A stretch of DNA of 6,200 nt from Minisyncoccota bacterium (GTDB lineage: Bacteria > Patescibacteriota > Minisyncoccia > Minisyncoccales > Minisyncoccaceae). The notes beneath the pieces were generated by a model that worked only from the letters and a program-made list of their open reading frames with translations, was not told where the DNA came from and did no database searches. The stretch is taken from contig JAQVLF010000032.1 of the NCBI GenBank assembly GCA_028704295.1, forward strand, positions 1 through 6,200, read 5' to 3'. The position numbers and the translations under genes are program-made. Below are positions 1 to 5,385 of this stretch, piece by piece; positions within the stretch are counted from its first letter, which is position 1; the number at the start of each line of letters is the position of its first letter.

Positions 1-743
1 CTAATATCTTTATTAATATTAAGCTTTCCAAAAACTTTTTCTAATTCTTCTTTTCCCATTTTAAGCCCGAAAGCTAAATTATTTATTAGCTTCTTTCTCG
101 GAGAAGAAAAGCCTGCTTTAATAACTTTGAAAAAGAATTTATCATGTTCTTCATATTTTTTTACGGGCTTAATTCTAATTAAAGCGCTATCTATTTTAGG
201 CTTTGGCCAAAAAGAATTTTTAGATATAAAAAAGCAGATTTTAGGCTCTGCATAATATTTAACAGAAATAGATAAAATATTGCCATCTTTAGAACAAATT
301 CTTTCTGCAACTTCCTTTTGAATAACTAAGTATATTTCTTTTGGCTGATTTTCAGATTCTAAAAGATTTCTAATCAAATTAGAAGTTAAATAATAAGGAA
401 TATTAGCAATGATTTTAAAGTCTGAAATATCATTTTCCTTTATATATTCCAAAATATCTGCTTCAACAACTTTTGTATTTTCAAAGCCAAATTCATTTAA
501 AATCTTTACAAACAGCGTATCTTTTTCAATTGCTAGTACAGATTCAGAATACTTATTAAGCTCCTTTGTAATAAGTCCCAAGCCTGGGCCGATCTCCAAT
601 ACTTTATCTTCTTTTTTAATCGCTGCAGAGTTAACAATTTTATTTATAATGTTCTGATCTATTAAAAAATTCTGGCCTAAAGACTTTTTAGGATGAATAT
701 CGTATTTATCTAAAATTTTTCTAACTTCTTCTAAATTACTCAT
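1..743 (-). CDS. rsmA: 16S rRNA (adenine-N6)-dimethyltransferase RsmA/KsgA, C-terminus cut off
   Basis: The enzyme transfers four methyl groups from S-adenosylmethionine to two adjacent adenines in the 3'-terminal helix of 16S rRNA, late in 30S assembly. Translating the reverse complement from the ATG at 743 gives 247 residues that are still open at the window edge; family members have about 260-270, so only a short C-terminal piece is missing. Visible signatures are LGQNFL (residues 22-27), the SAM-binding EIGPGLG (50-56), the ribose-binding acidic residue E73, D96, and the catalytic NIPYY loop (114-118). A PKPKIDSA stretch (180-187) and RKKLINNL (216-223) also match the family. AGGA sits about 9 bases before the ATG and supports this start. 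It has its own promoter (795-823), which resembles that of the abiE operon. The family call rests on several diagnostic motifs and is firm. Confidence 0.95.
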   Translation of the reverse strand, partial: MSNLEEVRKILDKYDIHPKKSLGQNFLIDQNIINKIVNSAAIKKEDKVLEIGPGLGLITKELNKYSESVLAIEKDTLFVKILNEFGFENTKVVEADILEYIKENDISDFKIIANIPYYLTSNLIRNLLESENQPKEIYLVIQKEVAERICSKDGNILSISVKYYAEPKICFFISKNSFWPKPKIDSALIRIKPVKKYEEHDKFFFKVIKAGFSSPRKKLINNLAFGLKMGKEELEKVFGKLNINKDI

Positions 744-754
744 ATTTTAAATCC

Positions 755-810
755 TGAACTATTAACATCCATTTTTAACATTTTTGTAGTTTGAATTATA
801 TAATATATTA
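755..810. repeat. Degenerate second copy of the abiE promoter/operator
   Basis: Bases 755-776 match 2572-2593 in 21 of 22 positions (core TGAACTATTAACA followed by YCCATTTTT). The following bases also resemble the abiE region down to the shared AATTATATA block around the -10 box. Here the second arm (around 787-795) has diverged, so the inverted repeat is no longer good. Both copies lie in the same orientation, each between a -10 box and a minus-strand start codon. It could be a regulatory half-site or a relic of recombination. Confidence 0.65.
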
Positions 811-823
811 AGAATAATTACAA
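795..823 (-). promoter_or_regulatory. rsmA promoter
   Basis: On the minus strand, TTGTAA (823-818) and TATAAT (800-795) are separated by exactly 17 bases. Transcription would start near 788, giving a leader of about 45 bases before the rsmA ATG at 743. The leader contains a copy of the abiE operator half-site (755-776). The promoter is predicted from box quality and spacing only. Confidence 0.7.
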
Positions 824-877
824 TTTTATTGCACTTGATGGCTTAGAAGCTATCTTTTTATTCATCAAATAATGTGC

Positions 878-883
878 TAATAT
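878..883 (+). promoter_or_regulatory. Possible extended -10 box before the decayed gene
   Basis: TGCTAATAT (875-883) matches an extended -10 element and lies 7 bases before the ATG at 891, which would make a nearly leaderless message. No convincing -35 box is seen 17 bases upstream. It is probably the old promoter of the decayed gene. Confidence 0.35.
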
Positions 884-890
884 TTAAGCA

Positions 891-1231
891 ATGGAAAACC
901 AAAAATTAACAAACTTCATAGCTAATCCATGATTTGATAGTCAAACATTTAAGAGTTTTGTTTAACGAAGAACAGCTAAGCGCGTAGAGAAATCAAAAAA
1001 TATTTAGAAAAAAATAAATATATTAATAATAAAATCGCGAGAGAAATTATTGGAGAAGTTCAAGTTTATAGAATTTCAAGATTATTCAAGAAATGGGCAA
1101 ACCAAGGATTGTTGATCAAAATTGAACCGAAAAATAAGAATCCAAAATTGACAAAATACAAATTAGCGAATGTAAATGAGATTAAAAATGATTATCTTTC
1201 TTTGCACTTTAGCTTGCAAAGAAAAAAATAG
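891..1231 (+). pseudogene. Decayed small gene with a winged-helix-like C-terminal half
   Basis: No intact gene lies here, but protein-like sequence is spread over several frames. From the ATG at 891 the frame reads MENQKLTNFIANP and hits TGA at 930-932; the next residues are FD, so the stop may replace a Trp codon. A second frame (922-984) reads LIVKHLRVLFNEEQLSA and then TAG. A third frame is open from 980 to the TAG at 1229-1231 and gives 83 residues beginning ARREIKKYLEKNKYINNKIA. These continue with ISRLFKKWANQGLLIKIEP and TKYKLANVNEI, the pattern of a winged helix-turn-helix followed by a beta wing. That frame has no Met at all and no canonical start of its own, so it is unlikely to be a live gene. 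At least one nonsense change and one or two frameshifts are needed to join the pieces. The original function is not recognised; a DNA-binding role is only suggested by the fold-like pattern. A terminator-like hairpin lies downstream. Confidence 0.5.
1197..1224. repeat. Perfect 10-bp inverted repeat with 8-base loop
   Basis: TTTCTTTGCA (1197-1206) and TGCAAAGAAA (1215-1224) are exact reverse complements around CTTTAGCT. A further TTTCTTTGCA lies at about 1259-1268. The repeat sits at the very end of the decayed gene. It is not followed by a T tract on either strand, so it is not a standard intrinsic terminator. Confidence 0.7.
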
Positions 1232-1433
1232 CATTGAATTTAAAAGGGAAAAACCATTTTTCTTTGCAAAATTAGACAATTGTTCAATTACGCCTTCGGG
1301 CTCCGAGGCCTCCTAACGGGGGCCGTTTTATATTATAATAAAAACAATCTTTTAATTTAAGCTTATCTAAAGCAAATTATTAAATCTAGTTTTTTATTTT
1401 TTACGTCGCGTTCATCTTAATTTTCCTAAATAC
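1232..1433. other. Intergenic stretch between the decayed gene and abiEii
   Basis: Apart from the GC-rich hairpin at 1292-1330, this stretch is AT-rich filler with no open frame worth calling on either strand. I see no hairpin plus T tract that would terminate the abiE operon on the minus strand, so its transcript may run on. Confidence 0.5.
1292..1330 (+). terminator. GC-rich hairpin, probable terminator, with an overlapping alternative hairpin
   Basis: GGCCTCC (1307-1313) pairs with GGGGGCC (1318-1324) over seven base pairs, one of them a G-T wobble, around the loop TAAC. GTTTTATATTA follows, so it would end plus-strand transcripts coming from the decayed gene. An alternative hairpin, GCCTT (1292-1296) with GAGGC (1305-1309), shares bases 1307-1309 and cannot form at the same time. 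This GC cluster stands out in an AT-rich stretch. On the minus strand no T tract follows, so it is not an obvious end for abiEii. Confidence 0.55.
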
Positions 1434-2006
1434 TCATTTACTCGCAAGCATTGCTTTGAGATAAAACAATGTTTCGTCTTTTAATTTAGCCTTTGCCCAT
1501 GCTTTTTGCTCATTATTGAGAAGCTCTCCCATTCCGGCAAGAATGAATCTATTTGGAACTTTTTCTATCTTTTTTATACACCCTTCAATAAAATCCTTGA
1601 ATTCAATCCCTGTTCTTCTTTCAACCAAATCTCTATTTATTGGCCATCCATTTTCTAAAAAAAACCAAATATCATAAATATCACGATTTGCTCTTTCTAT
1701 TCTTTCGCTTAAAGCAACTAATTTATTTGCAAACATATCTTCTTTTCCCATTACTTTCATTGGAATTCCAAAATAATTGAGTATTTCATATTTTGAAATT
1801 ATTTTACTTATTTTTTCAAAAACAAAATCTTCTTTTTCAGGGTCAAGCAAATCAAAATCCAAATCAACTGAAAATCTGTTGAGATTATAGAATAGGAGAG
1901 CGGCTGTTCCTCCTTTGAATCCTAAAATCGGACCAACGCTATTATCAGTATAAATATTTTTTAAAATTTTAATTAAAATATTTCTATGTTTTTCTATATT
2001 GAGCAT
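1434..2006 (-). CDS. abiEii: AbiEii/AbiGii-family nucleotidyltransferase toxin, apparently shortened
   Basis: This is the toxin half of an AbiE type IV toxin-antitoxin/abortive-infection pair, a predicted cytoplasmic DNA-polymerase-beta-fold nucleotidyltransferase. Visible motifs in the 190 residues are GGTAA (32-36), then RFSVDLDF (44-51) with the metal-binding D48/D50 pair, KEDMFANKLVAL (88-99) with K95, and RDIYDIWFF (108-116). The C-terminal part is helical and ends LKAMLASK. Only about 40 residues separate the DxD motif from the EDMFANKL motif. Homologues of this family usually have more there, including a strand resembling 'vkiEi' that completes the sheet. The junction reads SKYEILNYFG (71-80). 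I infer an in-frame internal deletion that may make the toxin inactive. The start lies inside the end of abiEi (23-base overlap), consistent with coupled translation; a GGAGG lies 18 bases upstream, which is rather far. The family call is strong; the loss of activity is an inference. Confidence 0.88.
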   Translation of the reverse strand: MLNIEKHRNILIKILKNIYTDNSVGPILGFKGGTAALLFYNLNRFSVDLDFDLLDPEKEDFVFEKISKIISKYEILNYFGIPMKVMGKEDMFANKLVALSERIERANRDIYDIWFFLENGWPINRDLVERRTGIEFKDFIEGCIKKIEKVPNRFILAGMGELLNNEQKAWAKAKLKDETLFYLKAMLASK

Positions 2007-2565
2007 AATATTTTTTTATTTTAGCCTCCATTCTTTTATTCCCTCCATAAATAGGCAGAATTTCCAATACTTTTTCCCAATTCAGATTTGAAAGATTGTC
2101 AAAATAGTATTCCTTATTTAAATAAATAACATCCAAGAAAGCTCTTTCCGGACTCGCAATAAAATACGTTTCCTCATTTTGAATGCCAGCCTTATTTAAA
2201 AGAATAGAATTCTTTATTCGTTTAAACACATATGCTTGTCCATCAATTATAAGCTCCCTTGAGAGATACGAAGCTGTAAAGATTTGACTATAAAATTGAA
2301 AAATCACACCCGCCTTTGCAAGAACCGTTTCAAAACTTACATATGACGGGGTAAAAATCTTTGTGGCTAATTCGTATTTATCGTAATTATTATCTTTGAT
2401 ATAAACTCCTCTGCGAATAGAATACAATTTTTTAAACTTTAAATAACGGTCTATTTTCTTTCGCACAAAGTTAACATCTGACTCTCCCCAAAGCAAAGCT
2501 ATTTCTTTTGTTGTAAAGACTGTATTTTTTGCCCTTATTAAATCTAATAAATAATCTTTTTTCAT
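1984..2565 (-). CDS. abiEi: AbiEi-type antitoxin and transcriptional regulator
   Basis: In AbiE systems this protein neutralises AbiEii without forming a stable complex, and it represses its own operon by binding inverted repeats in the promoter. The 193 residues from the ATG at 2565 begin MKKDYLLDLIRAKN. An N-terminal winged helix (about 1-60) contains TTKEIALLW and RRGVYIK. The AbiEi C-terminal domain follows, with PSYVSFETVLAKAGVI (about 74-89), ASYLSRELIIDGQAYVFKRI and SPERAFLDVIYL. The frame is open further upstream to an ATG at 2610, but that would lie inside the operator and ahead of the predicted transcription start near 2604, so 2565 is preferred. No clear ribosome-binding site precedes it. 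The gene overlaps abiEii by 23 bases. All key regions appear intact, unlike the toxin. Confidence 0.9.
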   Translation of the reverse strand: MKKDYLLDLIRAKNTVFTTKEIALLWGESDVNFVRKKIDRYLKFKKLYSIRRGVYIKDNNYDKYELATKIFTPSYVSFETVLAKAGVIFQFYSQIFTASYLSRELIIDGQAYVFKRIKNSILLNKAGIQNEETYFIASPERAFLDVIYLNKEYYFDNLSNLNWEKVLEILPIYGGNKRMEAKIKKYYAQYRKT

Positions 2566-2569
2566 AAAG

Positions 2570-2611
2570 TTTGAACTATTAACACCCATTTTTGAGGGTT
2601 TACAGTTCAAA
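2570..2611. promoter_or_regulatory. Inverted-repeat operator of the abiE operon
   Basis: TTTGAACTATTAACACCC (2570-2587) and GGGTTTACAGTTCAAA (2596-2611) form an imperfect inverted repeat with eight perfectly paired outer bases. It starts 4 bases upstream of the abiEi ATG and reaches the edge of the -10 box. It therefore covers the transcription start and leader, the expected place for autorepression. AbiEi proteins are known to bind inverted repeats of this kind; binding here is inferred. Confidence 0.75.
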
Positions 2612-2639
2612 TTATATATTATTAACGAAATACTTTCAA
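2611..2639 (-). promoter_or_regulatory. abiE operon promoter
   Basis: On the minus strand TTGAAA (2639-2634) and TATAAT (2616-2611) are spaced exactly 17 bases apart, a near-consensus sigma-70 type promoter. The operator begins directly at the end of the -10 box. The -35 box starts only 5 bases after the stop codon of the upstream ATPase gene. No terminator separates the two, so read-through from the ATPase is likely. Confidence 0.75.
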
Positions 2640-2643
2640 CTGC

Positions 2644-3774
2644 TTATAATATAAAACCTTTAACATCTTTTGGCGTGATCTTATTAAATAAACTATTTGG
2701 ATGATCTGCTAAGAAAGAAGATTTTCTAGCTTTTTTTCTATCATTCCACTTAAATTCATAGGCAAAAAGCTTTCCTTCTCTTTCTTCGATCAAGTCCACT
2801 TCCGCTCCCCCATAAGTTCTCCAAAAGTAGTTGTTGGCATATATATTATGATAGGCCTGATATTTTAATCTTTCCACAATAGCAAAATTTTCCCACAAGG
2901 CGCCAACATCGTTCCTTGAATTCAATAAATTAAAATTATTTATTACAGCATTTCTTATTCCTAGATCCCAAAAATAAACTTTTTTCAATTTTGAGATAAT
3001 TTTTCTTTTATTGCTTGCATATGGATGCAATCGAAAAATAATAAAGTTTTTTTCAAGAATATCAATGTAGCTTTCAACAGTCTTTTTATCAACTCCAATA
3101 ATGCTAGCAATTTCCCTATAAGAAATTTCACTTCCTATTTGAAGAGCCAATGCCCTTAGAAGATCATTAAGCACAGCTGAGCTTTTTATTTTTTGAAACT
3201 CTAAAATATCTTTATATAAATAGCTGCTAGAAATTTCACGAATAGTTTCTTGCTTCTCTTCTAAAGATTTTTTATCCACTACTTCGGGATAATTACCATA
3301 TATTAAGTTAAGCTCGACTTCTTTTAAAATTTTAAGCAAATCTTTTTCTTCGTATATTTCTTCCAAACTCAAGGGAAATAAATTAAAAACAAATTTTCTG
3401 CCTGTTAATGGTTCTTCTGTTTTATCTAAAATATTAAAACTTGAAGATCCTGTTACAATTATCTGTTTTTCCTTTTTATAATAATCTACCAAAAGCTTTA
3501 GAGTTTGCCCCAATGTTTCAACTTTTTGACCTTCATCTATAAATATAACTTCTGCATCATTAACCAATTTTTTTAAAAATTCTAAATCTCTATTAGACAA
3601 CAAATCTCTGTCAGTAGGATTATCGCAATTAAAAATACGCATCTTTTTTTTAAGACTTTTTATAACCTCTAGAGAAAGTGTTGTTTTTCCAGTCTGCCTA
3701 GCGCCCATAATAATAACAGCCTTGCCTTTAAATAACTTCTTCTTAATTGTATCTTCTAAAATTCTTTTATACAT
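2644..3774 (-). CDS. AAA_14/DUF4143 ATPase with nuclease-like C-terminal domain
   Basis: This is a P-loop ATPase of a family common in accessory regions of bacteria and archaea; its cellular role is not established. In 376 residues one sees Walker A GARQTGKTT (24-32), Walker B VIFIDE (76-81), a sensor-like IIVTGSSSF (105-113) and the family's LTGR (123-126) and GNYPEVV (160-166) motifs. A helix-turn-helix-like segment, ISYREIASIIGVDKKTVESY (217-236), comes next. The C-terminal half (DUF4143) carries E295 in LWENF, then AEVDLI (324-329) with D327, and EFK (340-342). That arrangement resembles the E-D-ExK active site of the PD-(D/E)XK nuclease fold. Length is typical for the family and no damage is seen. 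The start ATG lies at the end of one of two tandem repeats covering the promoter, which suggests self-regulation through the helix-turn-helix. The gene lies directly upstream of abiEi, in the same direction. Confidence 0.88.
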   Translation of the reverse strand: MYKRILEDTIKKKLFKGKAVIIMGARQTGKTTLSLEVIKSLKKKMRIFNCDNPTDRDLLSNRDLEFLKKLVNDAEVIFIDEGQKVETLGQTLKLLVDYYKKEKQIIVTGSSSFNILDKTEEPLTGRKFVFNLFPLSLEEIYEEKDLLKILKEVELNLIYGNYPEVVDKKSLEEKQETIREISSSYLYKDILEFQKIKSSAVLNDLLRALALQIGSEISYREIASIIGVDKKTVESYIDILEKNFIIFRLHPYASNKRKIISKLKKVYFWDLGIRNAVINNFNLLNSRNDVGALWENFAIVERLKYQAYHNIYANNYFWRTYGGAEVDLIEEREGKLFAYEFKWNDRKKARKSSFLADHPNSLFNKITPKDVKGFIL

Positions 3775-3828
3775 ATTGCCGTTGATTTGGGGAATTATAT
3801 CCCCATATTACCGCTAATTTGGGGAATT
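3772..3828. repeat. Two 25-bp direct repeats, 32 bp apart, over the ATPase promoter
   Basis: Bases 3772-3796 and 3804-3828 match in 22 of 25 positions (CATATTRCCG, then YTRATTTGGGGAATT). The start-to-start distance is 32 bp, close to three turns of the helix, so both units face the same side. The distal unit covers the -35/-10 spacer and contains the -10 box; the proximal unit ends in the start codon of the ATPase gene. This is the expected layout of a tandem operator. Confidence 0.75.
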
Positions 3829-3833
3829 GTCAA
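3805..3833 (-). promoter_or_regulatory. Promoter of the ATPase gene
   Basis: On the minus strand TTGACA (3833-3828) and TAATAT (3810-3805) are 17 bases apart. The start site would be near 3798, leaving a leader of about 24 bases with no Shine-Dalgarno sequence. Another TATAAT lies at 3799-3794 but lacks a matching -35 box. Confidence 0.7.
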
Positions 3834-3849
3834 GTCTAATTGCTTGACA
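3828..3849. promoter_or_regulatory. Palindrome formed by back-to-back -35 boxes
   Basis: TGTCAAG (3828-3834) and CTTGACA (3843-3849) are perfect inverted arms around an 8-base centre. Each arm contains a consensus TTGACA, one for the minus-strand ATPase and one for the plus-strand peptidase. RNA polymerase could hardly occupy both at once, so the two genes probably compete. Confidence 0.65.
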
Positions 3850-3873
3850 TTTTGGCCTTAAGCCTGCTAAAAT
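3844..3873 (+). promoter_or_regulatory. Promoter of the LysM/M23 peptidase gene
   Basis: TTGACA (3844-3849) is followed after 18 bases by TAAAAT (3868-3873), preceded by TGC, which makes an extended -10 box. Transcription should begin near 3880. That is only about 11 bases before the in-frame extension opens at 3891, but 230 bases before the first ATG at 4110. Confidence 0.65.
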
Positions 3874-3890
3874 TAAATATATTCGGATAA

Positions 3891-4109
3891 TTTGTAAGTA
3901 ATAAAAATATTAGTACTAAGGAAGAAATTTTCCCTAGAGGAAAAGTTCTAGCAATTAAAGGAAAGCTTTTTAAGTTTTTCCGTAAAAAAAGAATAATATC
4001 GCTGCTTATAGCGGGAATCATCATCGCTATTTTTTGTATTTTTAATATAAGCTCTAAAAGAATCATAGAAAATCCTGAAAGAGCTTTTATAAGCTTAGAG
4101 CCTAGCATA
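3891..4109 (+). other. In-frame N-terminal extension of the peptidase, with membrane anchor but no canonical start
   Basis: The frame of the peptidase is open from 3891 (after TAA at 3888-3890) to 4109. It reads like the true N-terminus: a charged cytoplasmic part (VSNKNISTKEEIFPRGKVLA...), then FRKKR, a 17-residue hydrophobic segment IISLLIAGIIIAIFCIF (3993-4043), and a linker into the ATG at 4110. There is no in-frame ATG, GTG or TTG. Possible non-standard starts are GTA at 3894 and ATT at 3909 or 3927 (the last with AAGGA at 3918-3922, only 4 bases away). Either a rare start codon is used, the start codon has been mutated, or the sequence has an error here. Confidence 0.6.
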
Positions 4110-4979
4110 ATGACTCCGGCAAAAGACATGATTGTTGAAAACGGTACAACCTTAGCTTCTATAAACTCTCCTCTATTTGTAAATAATGTAAGTTTAGGAG
4201 CAATTTTTTCAGAGAATGATGAAGAAGAACTAAAAAAAGATATTATATATCACACTGTAAAAGAAGGGGAAACATTATCAAGTATTGCTACTAAATATAA
4301 TATTTCTTTAGAAACAATATTGCTTGCTAATGAAATTGGCAAAAATACTCCTATTAAGCCGGGACAAAAATTAATTATTTTGCCTACTGAAGGAATTTTG
4401 CATATGGTTGAAAAAGGAGACACGATTTCTTCTATTGCAAGGAAATATCAAGCAGATTCAGAAGAAATTGTTAAATTCAATGATCTTAAAGATAGCAGCG
4501 ATATTTATGTAGGAGATATTTTATTTGTTCCTAATGGAAAAATGCCAAAAATAGTAACCCCTCAAGTAACCACTCCAAAAGGATATATCAACATTGCTTC
4601 AGACTATTTCATATCTCCTGCAAAAGGAATTATTACGAACGGCCTCCATTATTACAATGCGATTGATGTTGCTAATACAAAAGGAACACCTATTGTTGCA
4701 GCCGCCGCTGGAACAGTTCAAACCTCTAAATATGCTTGGCCTTCTGGTAATTATGTAACCATTTTGCATCCAAATGGCGTTATAACATATTATGGACACT
4801 TATCATATTCAGTAGTTTCTCCTGGAGAAAAAGTTTCTCAAAGACAAATTATTGGATATATGGGTAATACTGGCCTATGCATCTCTCTTGGAGGAGATGG
4901 GTCTCACTTGCATTTTGATGTAAGAGGAACAACAAACCCCTTAGCAAAATACAAAATTGGAACAAAAATTTCTTACTAA
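4110..4979 (+). CDS. LysM-LysM-M23 family cell-wall endopeptidase
   Basis: This is a zinc metallopeptidase of the LytM/M23 type, predicted to cut peptide crosslinks in peptidoglycan outside the membrane. From the first ATG the 289 residues contain two LysM wall-binding repeats: HTVKEGETLSSIATKYNI... (about 46-92) and HMVEKGDTISSIARKYQA... (about 97-141). A linker and the M23 domain (about 165-282) follow. Metal and catalytic residues visible are H180 and D186 in GLHYYNAIDVA, H230 in YYGHLS, and the HLHFDV motif (H266, H268). The first motif has two residues more between H and D than the classical HxxxD, a variant I believe is shared with other peptidases of this subgroup. The ATG at 4110 is the first canonical start but lacks a ribosome-binding site, and it leaves out the membrane anchor encoded just upstream (3891-4109). 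The mature protein is more likely about 360 residues and membrane-tethered. A terminator follows directly. Confidence 0.9.
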   Translation: MTPAKDMIVENGTTLASINSPLFVNNVSLGAIFSENDEEELKKDIIYHTVKEGETLSSIATKYNISLETILLANEIGKNTPIKPGQKLIILPTEGILHMVEKGDTISSIARKYQADSEEIVKFNDLKDSSDIYVGDILFVPNGKMPKIVTPQVTTPKGYINIASDYFISPAKGIITNGLHYYNAIDVANTKGTPIVAAAAGTVQTSKYAWPSGNYVTILHPNGVITYYGHLSYSVVSPGEKVSQRQIIGYMGNTGLCISLGGDGSHLHFDVRGTTNPLAKYKIGTKISY

Positions 4980-4980
4980 A

Positions 4981-5008
4981 AAACAGCCTTTGATAGGCCG
5001 TTTTAAAA
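4981..5008. terminator. Bidirectional intrinsic terminator between convergent genes
   Basis: AAAC-A-GCCT (4981-4989) pairs with AGGC-C-GTTT (4995-5003), eight base pairs with one A-C mismatch and the loop TTGAT. Plus-strand reading continues TTTAAAATTTT; minus-strand reading continues into a T tract next to the peptidase stop. It therefore serves both the peptidase and the zinc-finger gene, whose stop codon is a few bases away. Confidence 0.75.
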
Positions 5009-5010
5009 TT

Positions 5011-5379
5011 TTACATTTCTAAACAATCTAGACACTTTTTTGCAGAAGGATTTGCTTCCAGTCTTTCTACTGTTATTGGCCTATTACAATTCTCACATAC
5101 ACCATAAACTCCTTCTTCTATTTTTTTCAAGGCTTCATTAACATTTTTTAGCCTAACTTCAAGCGCATATTCAGCAGGCAAAAGATCAACAAATTCTTCT
5201 ACCTCATCCACTTGATCCTCAGGATCAATATCACTATGATTCATGTCTGGATATTTTGTTTCCCAATTTTGAGCATCTTCTTTGTCTCGTTCAGCAAAAT
5301 TAGAAAGAAGCTTCGTCACATCTTCTTTTTCTTTTTTTAATCTTTCTTTTTGTTTTTCCAAAAATTCTTTATCAAACAT
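5011..5379 (-). CDS. TraR/DksA-family zinc-finger protein
   Basis: Proteins of this family resemble DksA, which enters the secondary channel of RNA polymerase and modulates initiation. In these 122 residues there is a long charged coiled-coil-like helix (about 1-30), an acidic middle with DIDPEDQVDEVEEF, a second helix (about 70-90) and the zinc finger. The finger cysteines are C95 and C98 (CENC), then C116 and C119 (CLDC), with the family motif EEGVYGVCENC. The acidic tip of true DksA (D-x-x-D-A) is not evident, so it is better called DksA-like. Its ATG lies 6 bases after a TATAAT box, which implies a leaderless message. It lies 7 bases after the stop of a small membrane-peptide frame in the same direction, so it may also be read from the upstream coiled-coil gene. 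The terminator at 4981-5008 ends it. Confidence 0.9.
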   Translation of the reverse strand: MFDKEFLEKQKERLKKEKEDVTKLLSNFAERDKEDAQNWETKYPDMNHSDIDPEDQVDEVEEFVDLLPAEYALEVRLKNVNEALKKIEEGVYGVCENCNRPITVERLEANPSAKKCLDCLEM

Positions 5380-5385
5380 ATATTT

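Noticed and set aside
409..657. Plus-strand open frame of 82 codons
   Set aside because: Lies wholly inside rsmA on the other strand, and its Ser/Phe-rich translation is typical of an antisense shadow.
930..932. TGA read as Trp or Gly (alternative genetic code)
   Set aside because: TGA ends abiEii and the coiled-coil gene cleanly, Trp is TGG elsewhere, and the same relic also has TAA/TAG stops and frameshifts.
2566..2610. Fifteen-residue N-terminal extension of AbiEi from an ATG at 2610
   Set aside because: It would be encoded by the operator repeat and begin upstream of the predicted transcription start, and the winged helix is complete from 2565.
3772..3828. CRISPR array
   Set aside because: Only two repeat units with a 7-base gap, placed over a promoter; no spacers and no cas genes.
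3836..4129. Minus-strand open frame of 97 codons between ATPase and peptidase
   Set aside because: It is antisense to the peptidase promoter and to the in-frame N-terminal extension, and would begin inside the peptidase gene. The hydrophobic look comes from the AT-rich complementary strand.
4599..4799. Minus-strand 66-codon frame with several cysteines
   Set aside because: Antisense to the conserved M23 domain, with no recognisable motif and no promoter.
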